Source of the DNA: Lachnospiraceae bacterium AC2012
GTDB lineage: Bacteria > Bacillota > Clostridia > Lachnospirales > Lachnospiraceae
NCBI GenBank assembly: GCA_000702525.1
Contig: JNIN01000001.1
Location: 1,302,001-1,366,000 of the forward strand
Direction: 5' to 3'
Length of the DNA: 64,000 bases
Both the position numbers and the translations under genes were made by a program. Shown piece by piece: positions 25,041 to 33,637 of the stretch; position 1 is the first letter of the stretch; the number at the start of each line of letters is the position of its first letter. The notes beneath the pieces were generated by a model that saw only the letters and a program-made list of their open reading frames with translations, was not told the DNA's origin and did not search any database.

Positions 25041-27259
25041 TTCTCATCGATTTCTATGATGCGATCCCGAAGTCCGGAATATCGTCTCTGTTCCGTTGTA
25101 TTTCCAATCATATTCTGGAAAACCTGATCGTCACCGATTAGCATCACGCACTTTTTCGCACGCGTCACAGCCGTGTATAGCAGATTTCGGTTCATCAACT
25201 TTGTCGGTCCCTGAATCAATGGAATCACAACCGCCGGATACTCGGAACCCTGCGATTTATGAATCGTAATCGCGTAGGCAAGTTCCAGTTCATCCAATCC
25301 GTTCAGTGGATATTTCACGCATCTTCCCTCATCATATTCGACAATTAAAAGTTTCGCAAAACTATCAATGCGCTTGATATAACCCGTATCGCCATTGAAT
25401 ACACCCAGGCCGGAATCCAGCGGGATGTTGTATTTCCCAGGGACTTCCCATTCCATCTGGTAATTGTTCTTAATCTGCATGACCTTATCGCCCTCTCGGA
25501 AGATGCGATCTCCCGACTGCACCTCGGCCTTATGCTCATCCGGTGGATTGAGATTCTCCTGCAAAACTTCGTTCAACTTATCCACACCGAGGATTCCTTT
25601 TCGCGTAGGTGTCAACACCTGAATCTCCTTCGGATCCGTTCCCACATACGGCGGCAGTTTCTTTAAGATAACAGAGAGCATTACGGAAATGATAATGTCC
25701 CCGCGATTTCTCTTTAGGAAAAAGAAATCCTTGCTGTTATTATCCAGAGAAACCATCTCGCCATTATTGATTTTATGGGCGTTAACAACGATATCACTTT
25801 CCGAAGCCTGGCGGAAAATCTTATCCAAAACGACTACCGGAATCTTCTCCGACTCGATAATGTCGCGGAGAACATTTCCAGGGCCAACCGATGGCAACTG
25901 GTTCACATCTCCTACCAGAATCAGTTTCGCGCCTTCCGGAATCGCCTTTAAAAGTGCATGAAACAGCGGGATGTCCACCATAGAGACTTCATCGATAATG
26001 AAAACATCTGCTTCCAGCGGATTGTCATTGTTCTTCGCAAACATGCTACGGTGCTCGCCCGGAAGTTCGTTATCATCCATCATGCCGCCACTGACCTCCA
26101 GCATACGGTGAATCGTACGCGCTTCATATCCCGTTGTCTCACTCATTCGCTTGGTTGCACGGCCCGTCGGCGCCGCCAGCATGATATCCATGTTTTCATT
26201 TTCAAAATAACGAATCACCGCGCGAATCGTCGTCGTCTTACCGGTACCAGGACCACCCGTCAGCACCATAATTCCATTTCTGGCGGCTGTTTCAATCGCA
26301 AGGCACTGCTTCTCATCCAGCTGAATCTCTTCTTCCTCTTCGATCCGAGCAATATCCGTTGCAAGTTCACCATCTGTCACCTCGTATTGACGACAAAGCT
26401 GCAGAAGCATATCCGCGGACTGCTCCTCCATCTTATAAAACGATCTCGTATAGACCTCGCCCTCGCGAATAATCAGCTTTCGATCGACTTCCAGGTTATC
26501 CACATGCGGCTCAATATACTCCGGCTTTACTCCCAGTAAATTCGCGCAAGTACGTACCAGCATCTCCCGTGGCAAATAGGTATTGCCGCTTGCAGAAGCC
26601 ATATTCAGCGTATAGATCAAGCCACTCTGTATACGAAAATCCGAATCCGTATGGATACCAACGCGTGTCGCAATCTCATCTGCAATTTTAAATCCAATGC
26701 CACGCACTTCTTCCGCCATACGATAAGGATTTTCCTCGATAATCTTGTAGAGTGTCGGTCCATAATGATTATAAATCTTCACCGCAAGACTCGTGGAAAT
26801 GCCATATTTCCCAAGGAATACCATCGCATCGCGAAGATCCTTCTTCTCCATCATCTGATCCGAAATCTCCATCGCCATCCTCTGGCTGATGCCCTTGATT
26901 TCAGCCAGACGCTCCGGCTCTTCTTCGACAATACGGAACGTATCCTTCTTGAATTTCTTTACAATGCGAGACGCGAGTGCCGGCCCAAGCCCCTTAATGG
27001 CACCCGATCCGAGATAACGTTTCATCGCCTCTTCATCTTCCGGTGCCGTCACGACATAGGTCGTCATCTTGAACTGTTCGCCATAGGTTGGGTGGTCAAC
27101 TACTTCCCCTTGCAGAATGTAATTCTCGCCCTCTGCAATCTCAGGAAATGCTCCCGTTACCGTAACATCCAAACCATCTGCTACGAAATTCATTACTGTA
27201 TAGCCATTTGTGGCATTTCTAAATATTATATGATCTACGTATCCTTTAATTTCTTCCAT
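25037..27259 (-). CDS. recD2: RecD2-type 5'-3' DNA helicase
   Basis: SF1B helicase involved in DNA repair and replication-fork restart in bacteria without RecBC. The 740 residues have the RecD2-specific N-terminal region with helix-hairpin-helix segments (RYLGSGAIKGLGPALASRI, YRMAEEVRGIGFKIADEIA), then helicase motifs: Walker A VLTGGPGTGKTTTI (about 335), LAAPTGRATKRMSE, Walker B VFIIDEVSMVD, LVGDVNQLPSVGPGN, and late motif AYAITIHKSQGSEYPAVVI with LYTAVTRAKK. These are all that is needed for activity. It stands alone between the lipoprotein gene and the flagellar group. Confidence 0.96.
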   Translation of the reverse strand: MEEIKGYVDHIIFRNATNGYTVMNFVADGLDVTVTGAFPEIAEGENYILQGEVVDHPTYGEQFKMTTYVVTAPEDEEAMKRYLGSGAIKGLGPALASRIVKKFKKDTFRIVEEEPERLAEIKGISQRMAMEISDQMMEKKDLRDAMVFLGKYGISTSLAVKIYNHYGPTLYKIIEENPYRMAEEVRGIGFKIADEIATRVGIHTDSDFRIQSGLIYTLNMASASGNTYLPREMLVRTCANLLGVKPEYIEPHVDNLEVDRKLIIREGEVYTRSFYKMEEQSADMLLQLCRQYEVTDGELATDIARIEEEEEIQLDEKQCLAIETAARNGIMVLTGGPGTGKTTTIRAVIRYFENENMDIMLAAPTGRATKRMSETTGYEARTIHRMLEVSGGMMDDNELPGEHRSMFAKNNDNPLEADVFIIDEVSMVDIPLFHALLKAIPEGAKLILVGDVNQLPSVGPGNVLRDIIESEKIPVVVLDKIFRQASESDIVVNAHKINNGEMVSLDNNSKDFFFLKRNRGDIIISVMLSVILKKLPPYVGTDPKEIQVLTPTRKGILGVDKLNEVLQENLNPPDEHKAEVQSGDRIFREGDKVMQIKNNYQMEWEVPGKYNIPLDSGLGVFNGDTGYIKRIDSFAKLLIVEYDEGRCVKYPLNGLDELELAYAITIHKSQGSEYPAVVIPLIQGPTKLMNRNLLYTAVTRAKKCVMLIGDDQVFQNMIGNTTEQRRYSGLRDRIIEIDEK

Positions 27260-27316
27260 GGAATCTATTCTAACACATAAAGTGGAACTAGAGAGTAACA
27301 GTTCTATTTACCGAAA

Positions 27317-27350
27317 AGAAAAAGACAGGCCTGTCTTTGGTCTGTCTTTA
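27317..27350 (-). terminator. Terminator after the flagellar gene group
   Basis: On the minus strand, AAAGACAGACC pairs with GGCCTGTCTTT around a 7-nt loop and is followed by a T-rich tail. It ends the mreB-side flagellar operon. Confidence 0.8.
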
Positions 27351-27392
27351 CAGTAGCATGTTTTTCTGTTTTTGTAACTGGTCGTTTTACGA

Positions 27393-27755
27393 CTAGTTTT
27401 CCTCCTCGGAAATATCAATGCCGTAGTTTCTTGCCATCTGCTCTACCAACGTATCTGTCAGATTTCCACCACAGCTATCCACAATTTCCCCAGCCAATGT
27501 CTGTAAGGTAGAATCCATATAAAAATCCGTATACTGGCCCATAATGCCGTCCTCATCATCGGATTTCAGATTTTCCTGCACATCCTTCAGCATCTTCTCT
27601 ACAAAATATGTTTCAAAGGACTTTACCGCCTCTTCCAAATCCTCTTTTGTAGATGTGGAATCAATCTTGCCCAGACTGCTTGTCGCACCCGTCGCAGCTG
27701 CAGAATTCGTAGCATTGGTATATTGTGTATTTAAATAATTGGTAATTCCATCCAT
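27393..27755 (-). CDS. flgJ: Rod-binding protein, FlgJ N-terminal-domain type
   Basis: Predicted scaffold for flagellar rod assembly. The 120-residue protein has the Rod-binding domain only (TKEDLEEAVKSFETYFVEKM, then GQYTDFYMDSTLQTLAGEI), without the muramidase domain of enterobacterial FlgJ, as is usual in Firmicutes. I start at the ATG at 27753-27755, 6 nt after GAGGAA; an in-frame ATG at 27776 would overlap that site. It lies 38 bp after flgG in the same operon. Confidence 0.87.
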   Translation of the reverse strand: MDGITNYLNTQYTNATNSAAATGATSSLGKIDSTSTKEDLEEAVKSFETYFVEKMLKDVQENLKSDDEDGIMGQYTDFYMDSTLQTLAGEIVDSCGGNLTDTLVEQMARNYGIDISEEEN

Positions 27756-27792
27756 ATGCATTTCCTCACATTTCACATCTGCTATCTAGACA

Positions 27793-28611
27793 CTATCGCT
27801 TCAAGTTATTTGCCGTTTCCAACATCGTATCAGAAGTTGTAATCGCCTTAGAATTCAATTCATAAGCTCTCTGCGAGATAATCAGATTTACCATTTCATC
27901 CGCTACATTCACATTGGAACCTTCCAGATAACCCTGCGCAATCGTACTCGGTGTTAAATTCGGATTCGTCGCTTCATTCAAAGCCTGTCCACTGGCATCT
28001 GTCGCACGATACAGAGAATTATTCGTCTCTTCCAATCCCGTAGGATTTCTAAACTGGTACAACCCAACATCCTGGTTGGTATCGGTATACGTTCCATCCG
28101 GATTCTTGTATGCGACGGAACCATCTTTGCCAATCGCTACCGAATCTGTAGGAATGGTAGATGCAAGAATGATTGGATTGCCCGCGCTATCCAAAACAGG
28201 ATTGCCACCGGATGTAGCAAGGACAGAATCGCCATTTGCATTTAATGTCCAGGTAAAGTCACCATTTCTCGTATAATAAGTTTCTCCATCCGCGCCACGA
28301 ATGCCAAAGAAACCGGAGCCGGAAATGGCCAGCGCGCTCTTGCTATCATTTGCAAGAAGGGCACCATCTGTAAAGATGGAATTTGTGGAACTAACTCGTG
28401 TTCCCAATCCCACCTGCGCTGCTCCCGGCTTTGTATCACCATTTGCCGAAGTCGTCTCTGACTGCAATGTCTGATAGAGAAGCGACTTAAACTGTGTTGT
28501 CTTCGCCTTAAATCCTGTTGTATTTACATTGGAAATGTTATTTGCGATGGTATCGACACTTGTCTGCATACCCTTCATTCCGGACGCTGCCGTCCAAAGT
28601 GATCTCATCAT
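27793..28611 (-). CDS. flgG: Flagellar distal-rod protein FlgG (FlhP-like)
   Basis: Component of the flagellar rod. The 272 residues start with the rod/hook signature MRSLWTAASGMKGMQTSVD and NNISNVNTTGFKA, have the central SGSGFFGI...YTRNGDFT segment, and end with GYLEGSNVNVADEMVNLIIS and QRAYELNSKAI, the coiled-coil pair that assembles the rod. AAAGGG lies before two ATG codons. FlgG and the next gene are paralogues; this copy has the fuller FlgG match. The order mreB, flgF-like, flgG-like is that of mbl-flhO-flhP in B. subtilis. Confidence 0.93.
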   Translation of the reverse strand: MMRSLWTAASGMKGMQTSVDTIANNISNVNTTGFKAKTTQFKSLLYQTLQSETTSANGDTKPGAAQVGLGTRVSSTNSIFTDGALLANDSKSALAISGSGFFGIRGADGETYYTRNGDFTWTLNANGDSVLATSGGNPVLDSAGNPIILASTIPTDSVAIGKDGSVAYKNPDGTYTDTNQDVGLYQFRNPTGLEETNNSLYRATDASGQALNEATNPNLTPSTIAQGYLEGSNVNVADEMVNLIISQRAYELNSKAITTSDTMLETANNLKR

Positions 28612-28638
28612 AATCTTATACCCTTTCCGTGAACTTCA

Positions 28639-29442
28639 CTAAACTCTTCCGACCGTTCCTGTTGCCTGTCCAAGTTCAGAATCTTCTGTCTGAATTACCT
28701 TCTGCGCTGCTTCATACGCTCTTTGAATTGTAATCATCTGAACCATTTCATCTACTACATTGACGTTAGAAGCTTCGAGACATCCTTGTTCCACGGAAGC
28801 TGTACCAGCGATAATCTGGCCTCCATCCAGTACATCATAGAGGTTTTCGCCATATTTTGAGAAATAATCACGATTTGCTAAATCTACCACACCAATCTGG
28901 CCAACCACCTGATTATTCTGATGCACAAATCCCTGTTCATCAATGGAATAATCCGCCGTCGGATCGACCTGAATATAGTTCGCCGGTGTATTGATCGAAT
29001 TCAATGCCCCATTCGCATTCAGCAAGTAATTGCCATCGGAATCGCGGAAATAACCATTCGCGTCGACATTGAACTCCCCATCTCTTGTATATTTGATAGA
29101 AGTATTCCCCTGATCATCCGTAAAAGAAATTGCAAAGAATCCATCACCCGCAAGTGCTAAATCCGATGCATTATCTGTTACCTGAATACTACCCTGCTCG
29201 TAATTTGTATAGGTTTCACCAATCTTTACGCCAAGATGTACGGTACCCAAGCGCTGCGGCGTATTATTTGCCCAGCTGGTATCCTTAATCTTGATTGCCA
29301 GCCGATCGTCGAAGGATTGCGTGGTCGCGCCCTCCTTCTTATAGCCGGTGGTATCAGCATTCGCCAGGTTGTTTGTCAGGACATCCAGTCTGTTTTGTGC
29401 GTTAACCATCCCTGTCCACGCTGAATATAAACCTTTTACCAT
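28639..29442 (-). CDS. flgF: Flagellar rod protein FlgF/FlhO-like
   Basis: Proximal-rod family protein of 267 residues. Motifs: MVKGLYSAWTGMVNAQNRLD, NNLANADTTGYKKEG, DLALAGDGFFAI, YTRDGEF, and the C-terminal EQGCLEASNVNVVDEMVQM with RAYEAAQKVI. AAGGAG lies 9 nt before the ATG. It precedes flgG by 27 bp, so the two are expressed together. The assignment to FlgF rather than a second FlgG comes from order and from the shift in the N-terminal motif (VKGLYSAWTGM). Confidence 0.9.
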   Translation of the reverse strand: MVKGLYSAWTGMVNAQNRLDVLTNNLANADTTGYKKEGATTQSFDDRLAIKIKDTSWANNTPQRLGTVHLGVKIGETYTNYEQGSIQVTDNASDLALAGDGFFAISFTDDQGNTSIKYTRDGEFNVDANGYFRDSDGNYLLNANGALNSINTPANYIQVDPTADYSIDEQGFVHQNNQVVGQIGVVDLANRDYFSKYGENLYDVLDGGQIIAGTASVEQGCLEASNVNVVDEMVQMITIQRAYEAAQKVIQTEDSELGQATGTVGRV

Positions 29443-29520
29443 ACGAGTCTACTCCTTCATCGTTCTTATAGTTCATTACTATTATCGGACATTCTCGCAA
29501 ATAACTGAACCCCTAAATAT

Positions 29521-30273
29521 TTATTTTTCTATTATGGCTGCAAATTCTCCATCCCCCTGATACGCGCCTGTAATATCGGATTCATCAAACCAAATAACTA
29601 TTTCACCATCTCTGATTTCCCAATGGGCAGTATTATTTCCAATTGCATGCTCGACATCTTCTCGCAATGTTTCGTAATTCAAATCCGAATGTTCTTCATA
29701 AACCTGGTCTGTAATACTATCTATTGTTGCATCATCCATTTCTTTCACATCCGAAAGATTTGCAAAATCATGCGTCGTCGTATTAATTACATAAGTTTCA
29801 TCGTAATTATTAGGATGTGGTCCTCCAACCTCCTGGGTACGTGAGACCTGAACAGAAAGAAATGATTCCTCTTCCTCCACCGATACACTGTTGATACTCT
29901 GGAAATATCCCAATGTAGAATCCGAAGAAAGCATCTCTTCATAACACTTATTAAGCTGATCCACAACATCCGAGTAAGATATATCTTCTGCTACAAACTT
30001 AGGATATTCGTACGTACCTGTCCCCACATTTTCTGTCTCAATTTCGTACGAAATGATTTCGTTTGTTTCAGCGTCCTGTTTCTTTCCAGCAATTGCATCA
30101 TGTTCTTCCGTTATTTTTTCGCCATCAGTACTACTCTTCACTCCCGTTTGCTCTTTTTTTACATAGATAAAAACCGATGCACAAACCAACAATACCAATA
30201 TCACTAAAAGTATTATCAACATTCTAACTTTTCTCTTATATCTTTTCCTTCTATTCTGTCTCATATGTCCCAT
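29521..30273 (-). CDS. Membrane-anchored DUF3298 (RsiV-like C-terminal) protein
   Basis: A 250-residue protein with a very basic N-terminus (RQNRRKRYKRKVR), one membrane helix (about 18-37), an acidic linker, and an extracellular domain with SRTQEVGGPHPNNY and TTHDFANLSDV, the pattern of DUF4163/DUF3298 seen in the lysozyme-sensing anti-sigma factor RsiV and in stand-alone lipoproteins. No sigma-factor gene is adjacent, so an anti-sigma role is not supported. AGAGG precedes the ATG. It sits between mreB and the flagellar genes, where B. subtilis has no such gene. Its role is unknown. Confidence 0.8.
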   Translation of the reverse strand: MGHMRQNRRKRYKRKVRMLIILLVILVLLVCASVFIYVKKEQTGVKSSTDGEKITEEHDAIAGKKQDAETNEIISYEIETENVGTGTYEYPKFVAEDISYSDVVDQLNKCYEEMLSSDSTLGYFQSINSVSVEEEESFLSVQVSRTQEVGGPHPNNYDETYVINTTTHDFANLSDVKEMDDATIDSITDQVYEEHSDLNYETLREDVEHAIGNNTAHWEIRDGEIVIWFDESDITGAYQGDGEFAAIIEK

Positions 30274-30354
30274 CTAATTCCTCTCCTATTAACTAGTCAT
30301 TCCTTTATATAAATACTGCATTATAACTTAGTATGCAATAAATATTTCTAACAA

Positions 30355-30400
30355 CAAAAACTCGGCTTGCGGGACGTAACATTTCCTGCAAACCGAGCTT
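30355..30400 (-). terminator. Terminator after mreB
   Basis: CTCGGTTTGC and GCAAGCCGAG (one G-U) form a long stem, followed by TTTTTG on the minus strand, 18 bp past the mreB stop. Confidence 0.88.
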
Positions 30401-30417
30401 ATTATTTCATCTTTATA

Positions 30418-31416
30418 TTAGAATTCTAAATGGTGTTCTTCTGATAAGAACTCAATGAACTTACCTGTTCCGATTGCTACACACTGTGTAGGATCTTCGG
30501 CTGTCATTGTATTGATTCCTGTTCTGTCTTCCATAAGCTGCTCTAATCCACGGAGAAGAGCGCCACCGCCAGTAAGGATAATTCCACGATCTGCAACATC
30601 GGCTGCAAGTTCTGGTGGAGTCTTCTCAAGTACAGAGTGCACTGCTTCTACAATCTGAAGTGTAGGTTCTTTTAATGCTTCTTCTGTTTCTTCTGAGCTA
30701 ACCTGGATTGTCTTTGGAAGACCAGTTACGAGGTTACGTCCACGAACATCCATTACTTCTGGTTCAGCTAATGGATAGCATGTACCAATCTTAATCTTGA
30801 TATCTTCTGCTGTTCTTTCACCGATTAAGATGTTATGTTTCTTACGCATATAACGTACGATTGCTTCATCAAAATCATCACCGGCAATCTTGATGGATGT
30901 AGAAACTACAGATCCACCGAGGGAAATAACAGCGATATCCGCTGTGCCACCACCGATATCTACGATCATGTTACCGCATGGTCTGGAAATGTCGATGCCT
31001 GCACCAATTGCTGCTGCGATAGGTTCTTCAATAATCGATACTTCTCTTGCACCAGCTGCATAAGTAGCATCTTCTACCGCTCTCTTCTCTACTTCTGTTA
31101 CACCAGATGGTACACAAACAGAAATTCTTGGCTTACGGTAAGACTTCTTACCAATAGCCTTCTGAATAAAGTACTTAATCATCTTCTCTGTAACTGTATA
31201 ATCAGAAATTACACCCTGACGAAGTGGACGAACCGCTACAATATTACCAGGTGTACGACCAAGCATCAGGCGAGCTTCCTCACCGATTGCCTTAATCTTA
31301 TTTGTATCTCTATCAAATGCAACAACGGATGGTTCTTTCAGAACTACTCCCTTATCCTTCACATATACAAGGATACTCGCTGTTCCTAAATCAATTCCGA
31401 TATCTGTGGATGCCAT
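30418..31416 (-). CDS. mreB: Rod-shape protein MreB/Mbl
   Basis: Actin-like ATPase that guides lateral wall synthesis and gives rod shape. The 332 residues show GIDLGTASILVYVKDKG (phosphate 1), VAVRPLRQGVISDY, VCVPSGVTEVEKRAV, the EEPIAAAIGAG motif, MIVDIGGGTADIAVIS (phosphate 2) and GIILTGGGALLRGLE (adenosine). I prefer the ATG at 31414-31416 (MASTDIG), 9 nt after GGAG; a start two codons earlier is too close to that site. Linkage to flgF/flgG matches mbl of B. subtilis, and Mbl may be the better orthologue. Codon use is that of a strongly expressed gene. Confidence 0.95.
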   Translation of the reverse strand: MASTDIGIDLGTASILVYVKDKGVVLKEPSVVAFDRDTNKIKAIGEEARLMLGRTPGNIVAVRPLRQGVISDYTVTEKMIKYFIQKAIGKKSYRKPRISVCVPSGVTEVEKRAVEDATYAAGAREVSIIEEPIAAAIGAGIDISRPCGNMIVDIGGGTADIAVISLGGSVVSTSIKIAGDDFDEAIVRYMRKKHNILIGERTAEDIKIKIGTCYPLAEPEVMDVRGRNLVTGLPKTIQVSSEETEEALKEPTLQIVEAVHSVLEKTPPELAADVADRGIILTGGGALLRGLEQLMEDRTGINTMTAEDPTQCVAIGTGKFIEFLSEEHHLEF

Positions 31417-31561
31417 ATCCATTCTCCTTCCAAAATCATTCTCAATCTTTTATATTCATGACAATGTTGTCAAATTAACAAAATTACGCACTATAAATAC
31501 ATTATACGCATTTCACTTTATTTTTCAATGAAAAATCGCCTTAAGATTTCACAAGATTTTT

Positions 31562-31593
31562 AAACCCCACCTACAAAAATGTAGGCAGGGTTA
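31562..31593 (-). terminator. Terminator after lctP
   Basis: AACCCTGCCTACA pairs with TGTAGGTGGGGTTT around a TTTT loop (one mismatch), followed by a short A/T tract, 16 bp past the lctP stop. Confidence 0.75.
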
Positions 31594-31608
31594 ACATTTC
31601 CATCAATA

Positions 31609-33156
31609 TTAGATTAATCCAAGTGCTGGTAATGCGTATGCAATGATACCTGCAATCACTGTGAATACAAGTGCGAAGATTACGACTTTGCCAAGTACTT
31701 CACTTTCTTTTCCTTCCAACTGTGAGGAAGCAGCGCATCCAATTGCGATACCCTGTGGGCTGATCATCTTACCGATACCAGCACCGACAGCATTAACAGA
31801 AGCAAGCCAAGCAGGGTTTGCACCGATTGCCTTAGCTGTTTCTACCTGTAACTGTCCAAAGAGTACCTGTGTAGATGTTCCGGAACCTGTTACGAATCCA
31901 CCGAGTGTACCAATGAGTGGAGCAATCAATGGATAGAATCTACCAGTTACTGCAACGAGAAGTGCTGCGATAGCGGAGATCATACCACTGTAACCCATCA
32001 TCTTAGCAAGTGCTAATACAGAGCAGATGGTTACGATTGTCTTCCAGTTCGCGATTAATGTTTCTACATAAACCTTAACGATTGTCTTCAGAGATGCACC
32101 CTGCACAAGTCCACCTATGAGACCTGCAATCATAATCAGCACACCAGGTGTGTTGATCCAGCTGAAGGTAAGTGTTCCTGGGTTCTCACCACAGTATACA
32201 GATACCTTGCTTGCAATAGCTGCAAGTGGATCATGAATGGCTGGGATTAAGTTTGATGTACAAAGAAGGATTACGAAAATCAAGATGAATGGAATCCATG
32301 CGATTACCGCACTCTTGAATGTCAGTTCTACCTTCTTAACGCCTTCTACGCGGAAGTCTTCTGGAGCTTCCTTAGTGCTCTTAAGTGCAACCAGTACAAG
32401 ACAGATCATAGATACGATAGCACCGATGATATCGCCAAGTTCTGGTCCAATGAATTTTGCTGCAAGGAATTCAGGAAGCACGAAGGAAACAGCTGCAAGT
32501 GTTGTGAATCCCCACATACCCTTCATCGCATGCTTCTTCTTCTCACCCTTACCAATTAACATAACAAGAATATAAGGTGATGCAAAAGTAAGGATTGCCT
32601 GTGCAAGCGCTGTATTTCCAGAAAGCTCTACTGCATCAAATCCAGTGATACCGGAAAGTGTTACCAATGGAACACCTACGGAACCGAAGGCTGTTGGTGT
32701 AGAGTTTACAACTAAAAGACCGATGACTGTCCAAAGTGGTTCAAATCCCATCGCAATCAGGATGGATGCTGGAATTGCTACCGCAGTACCGAAGCCTGCC
32801 ATACCTTCCATGAAACATCCAAATCCCCATCCGATAATCAGAGCTAACACTCTCTTATCCATGGAAACGCCGGAAAGCATTGCCTTAATAGCGTCCATCG
32901 CTTTCGTTTCCAGTGTAAGGTTATAAACGAATAACGCTGCAACGATTACCAAACAAATTGGCCAAAGGGCATTTAATGCACCTTCTAACGTAGCAGTGGC
33001 TGCCTCGAGTGCAGTCATATGGAAATATAAAATTGCGATTATCGCTGTGATTACAGCTGCAAGGAAACAAGCCTTAAATCCAGGCATCTTCAATGCAACA
33101 AGAGCGATAATTAGAAATACGATTGGCAGGATTGCCATAATGAAATTTACTAACAT
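31609..33156 (-). CDS. lctP: L-lactate permease
   Basis: Proton-coupled lactate transporter. The 515 residues contain about 12-14 hydrophobic helices. Family motifs: GWGFGCFMEGMAGFGTAVA, VNSTPTAFGSVGVP, IGGLVQGASLKTI, SGTSTQVLFGQLQVETA and KMISPQGIAIGCAA. The ribosome site is weak (AGAGAG). It stands alone, with no lactate dehydrogenase gene beside it. The 480-bp region upstream contains A/T-rich promoter-like words but no convincing operator. Codon use suggests strong expression. Confidence 0.95.
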   Translation of the reverse strand: MLVNFIMAILPIVFLIIALVALKMPGFKACFLAAVITAIIAILYFHMTALEAATATLEGALNALWPICLVIVAALFVYNLTLETKAMDAIKAMLSGVSMDKRVLALIIGWGFGCFMEGMAGFGTAVAIPASILIAMGFEPLWTVIGLLVVNSTPTAFGSVGVPLVTLSGITGFDAVELSGNTALAQAILTFASPYILVMLIGKGEKKKHAMKGMWGFTTLAAVSFVLPEFLAAKFIGPELGDIIGAIVSMICLVLVALKSTKEAPEDFRVEGVKKVELTFKSAVIAWIPFILIFVILLCTSNLIPAIHDPLAAIASKVSVYCGENPGTLTFSWINTPGVLIMIAGLIGGLVQGASLKTIVKVYVETLIANWKTIVTICSVLALAKMMGYSGMISAIAALLVAVTGRFYPLIAPLIGTLGGFVTGSGTSTQVLFGQLQVETAKAIGANPAWLASVNAVGAGIGKMISPQGIAIGCAASSQLEGKESEVLGKVVIFALVFTVIAGIIAYALPALGLI

Positions 33157-33557
33157 GATTCTCTCTTTCTGTTCTTTTTTCTTAACAACATTATTTTTCG
33201 ATTCAAAATTATAGACCGATTATCATCGTAAATCTATATTTTTTATAATAGAAATGTGACCTCTTGTTAAATAAAAAACTATCAATTTTTACCAAATTTC
33301 TTTCAAATTCAGCTATACCAAGGCTTTGCGCATTTTGGCCAGTAAAAAAGTTTATTATTTTTTTGAAGAATTTTTAGGATTTTTTCATCTTTTTAATAGC
33401 TAGAAACTCTTTTATGCTCGAAAGTTTCCTGTTTTTTGTTAAATTTGTGATGTGATAGGGACGTAATCTTTCACATTATGGACACAAAATGGACACAATT
33501 TCACGTTACTATAATAACCGTACTAGCTGATAAGCTAATATAATTTTTCATAACTCA
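33157..33557. other. Gene-free region upstream of lctP
   Basis: About 400 bp of A/T-rich sequence with no credible ORF. It contains two ATGGACACAA words 11 bp apart (33478 and 33489) followed by TATAAT at 33510-33515, and a half palindrome TTGTTAAATA near 33264. It could hold the lctP promoter (minus strand) and perhaps a plus-strand promoter for a short RNA ending at 33622. Confidence 0.35.
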
Positions 33558-33625
33558 GCTCCGATGCTTCGGTGTCGGAGCACTCCCCAAAAAATATGCT
33601 CAGTGCTTTTCAGCACTGAGCTTTT
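33558..33625. terminator. Two hairpins between lctP and uvrA, second one a bidirectional terminator
   Basis: GCTCAGTGCT and AGCACTGAGC (33598-33607 and 33612-33621) form a perfect 10-bp stem with a 4-nt loop, followed by a T-rich tract on both strands; it ends uvrA. A second hairpin, GCTCCGA/TCGGAGC, lies at 33558-33581. Confidence 0.85.
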
Positions 33626-33637
33626 ATTATTTCTATA

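Noticed and set aside
33240-33300. Rex operator upstream of lctP
   Set aside because: Only one TTGTTAA half is present, without a matching second half at the required distance.
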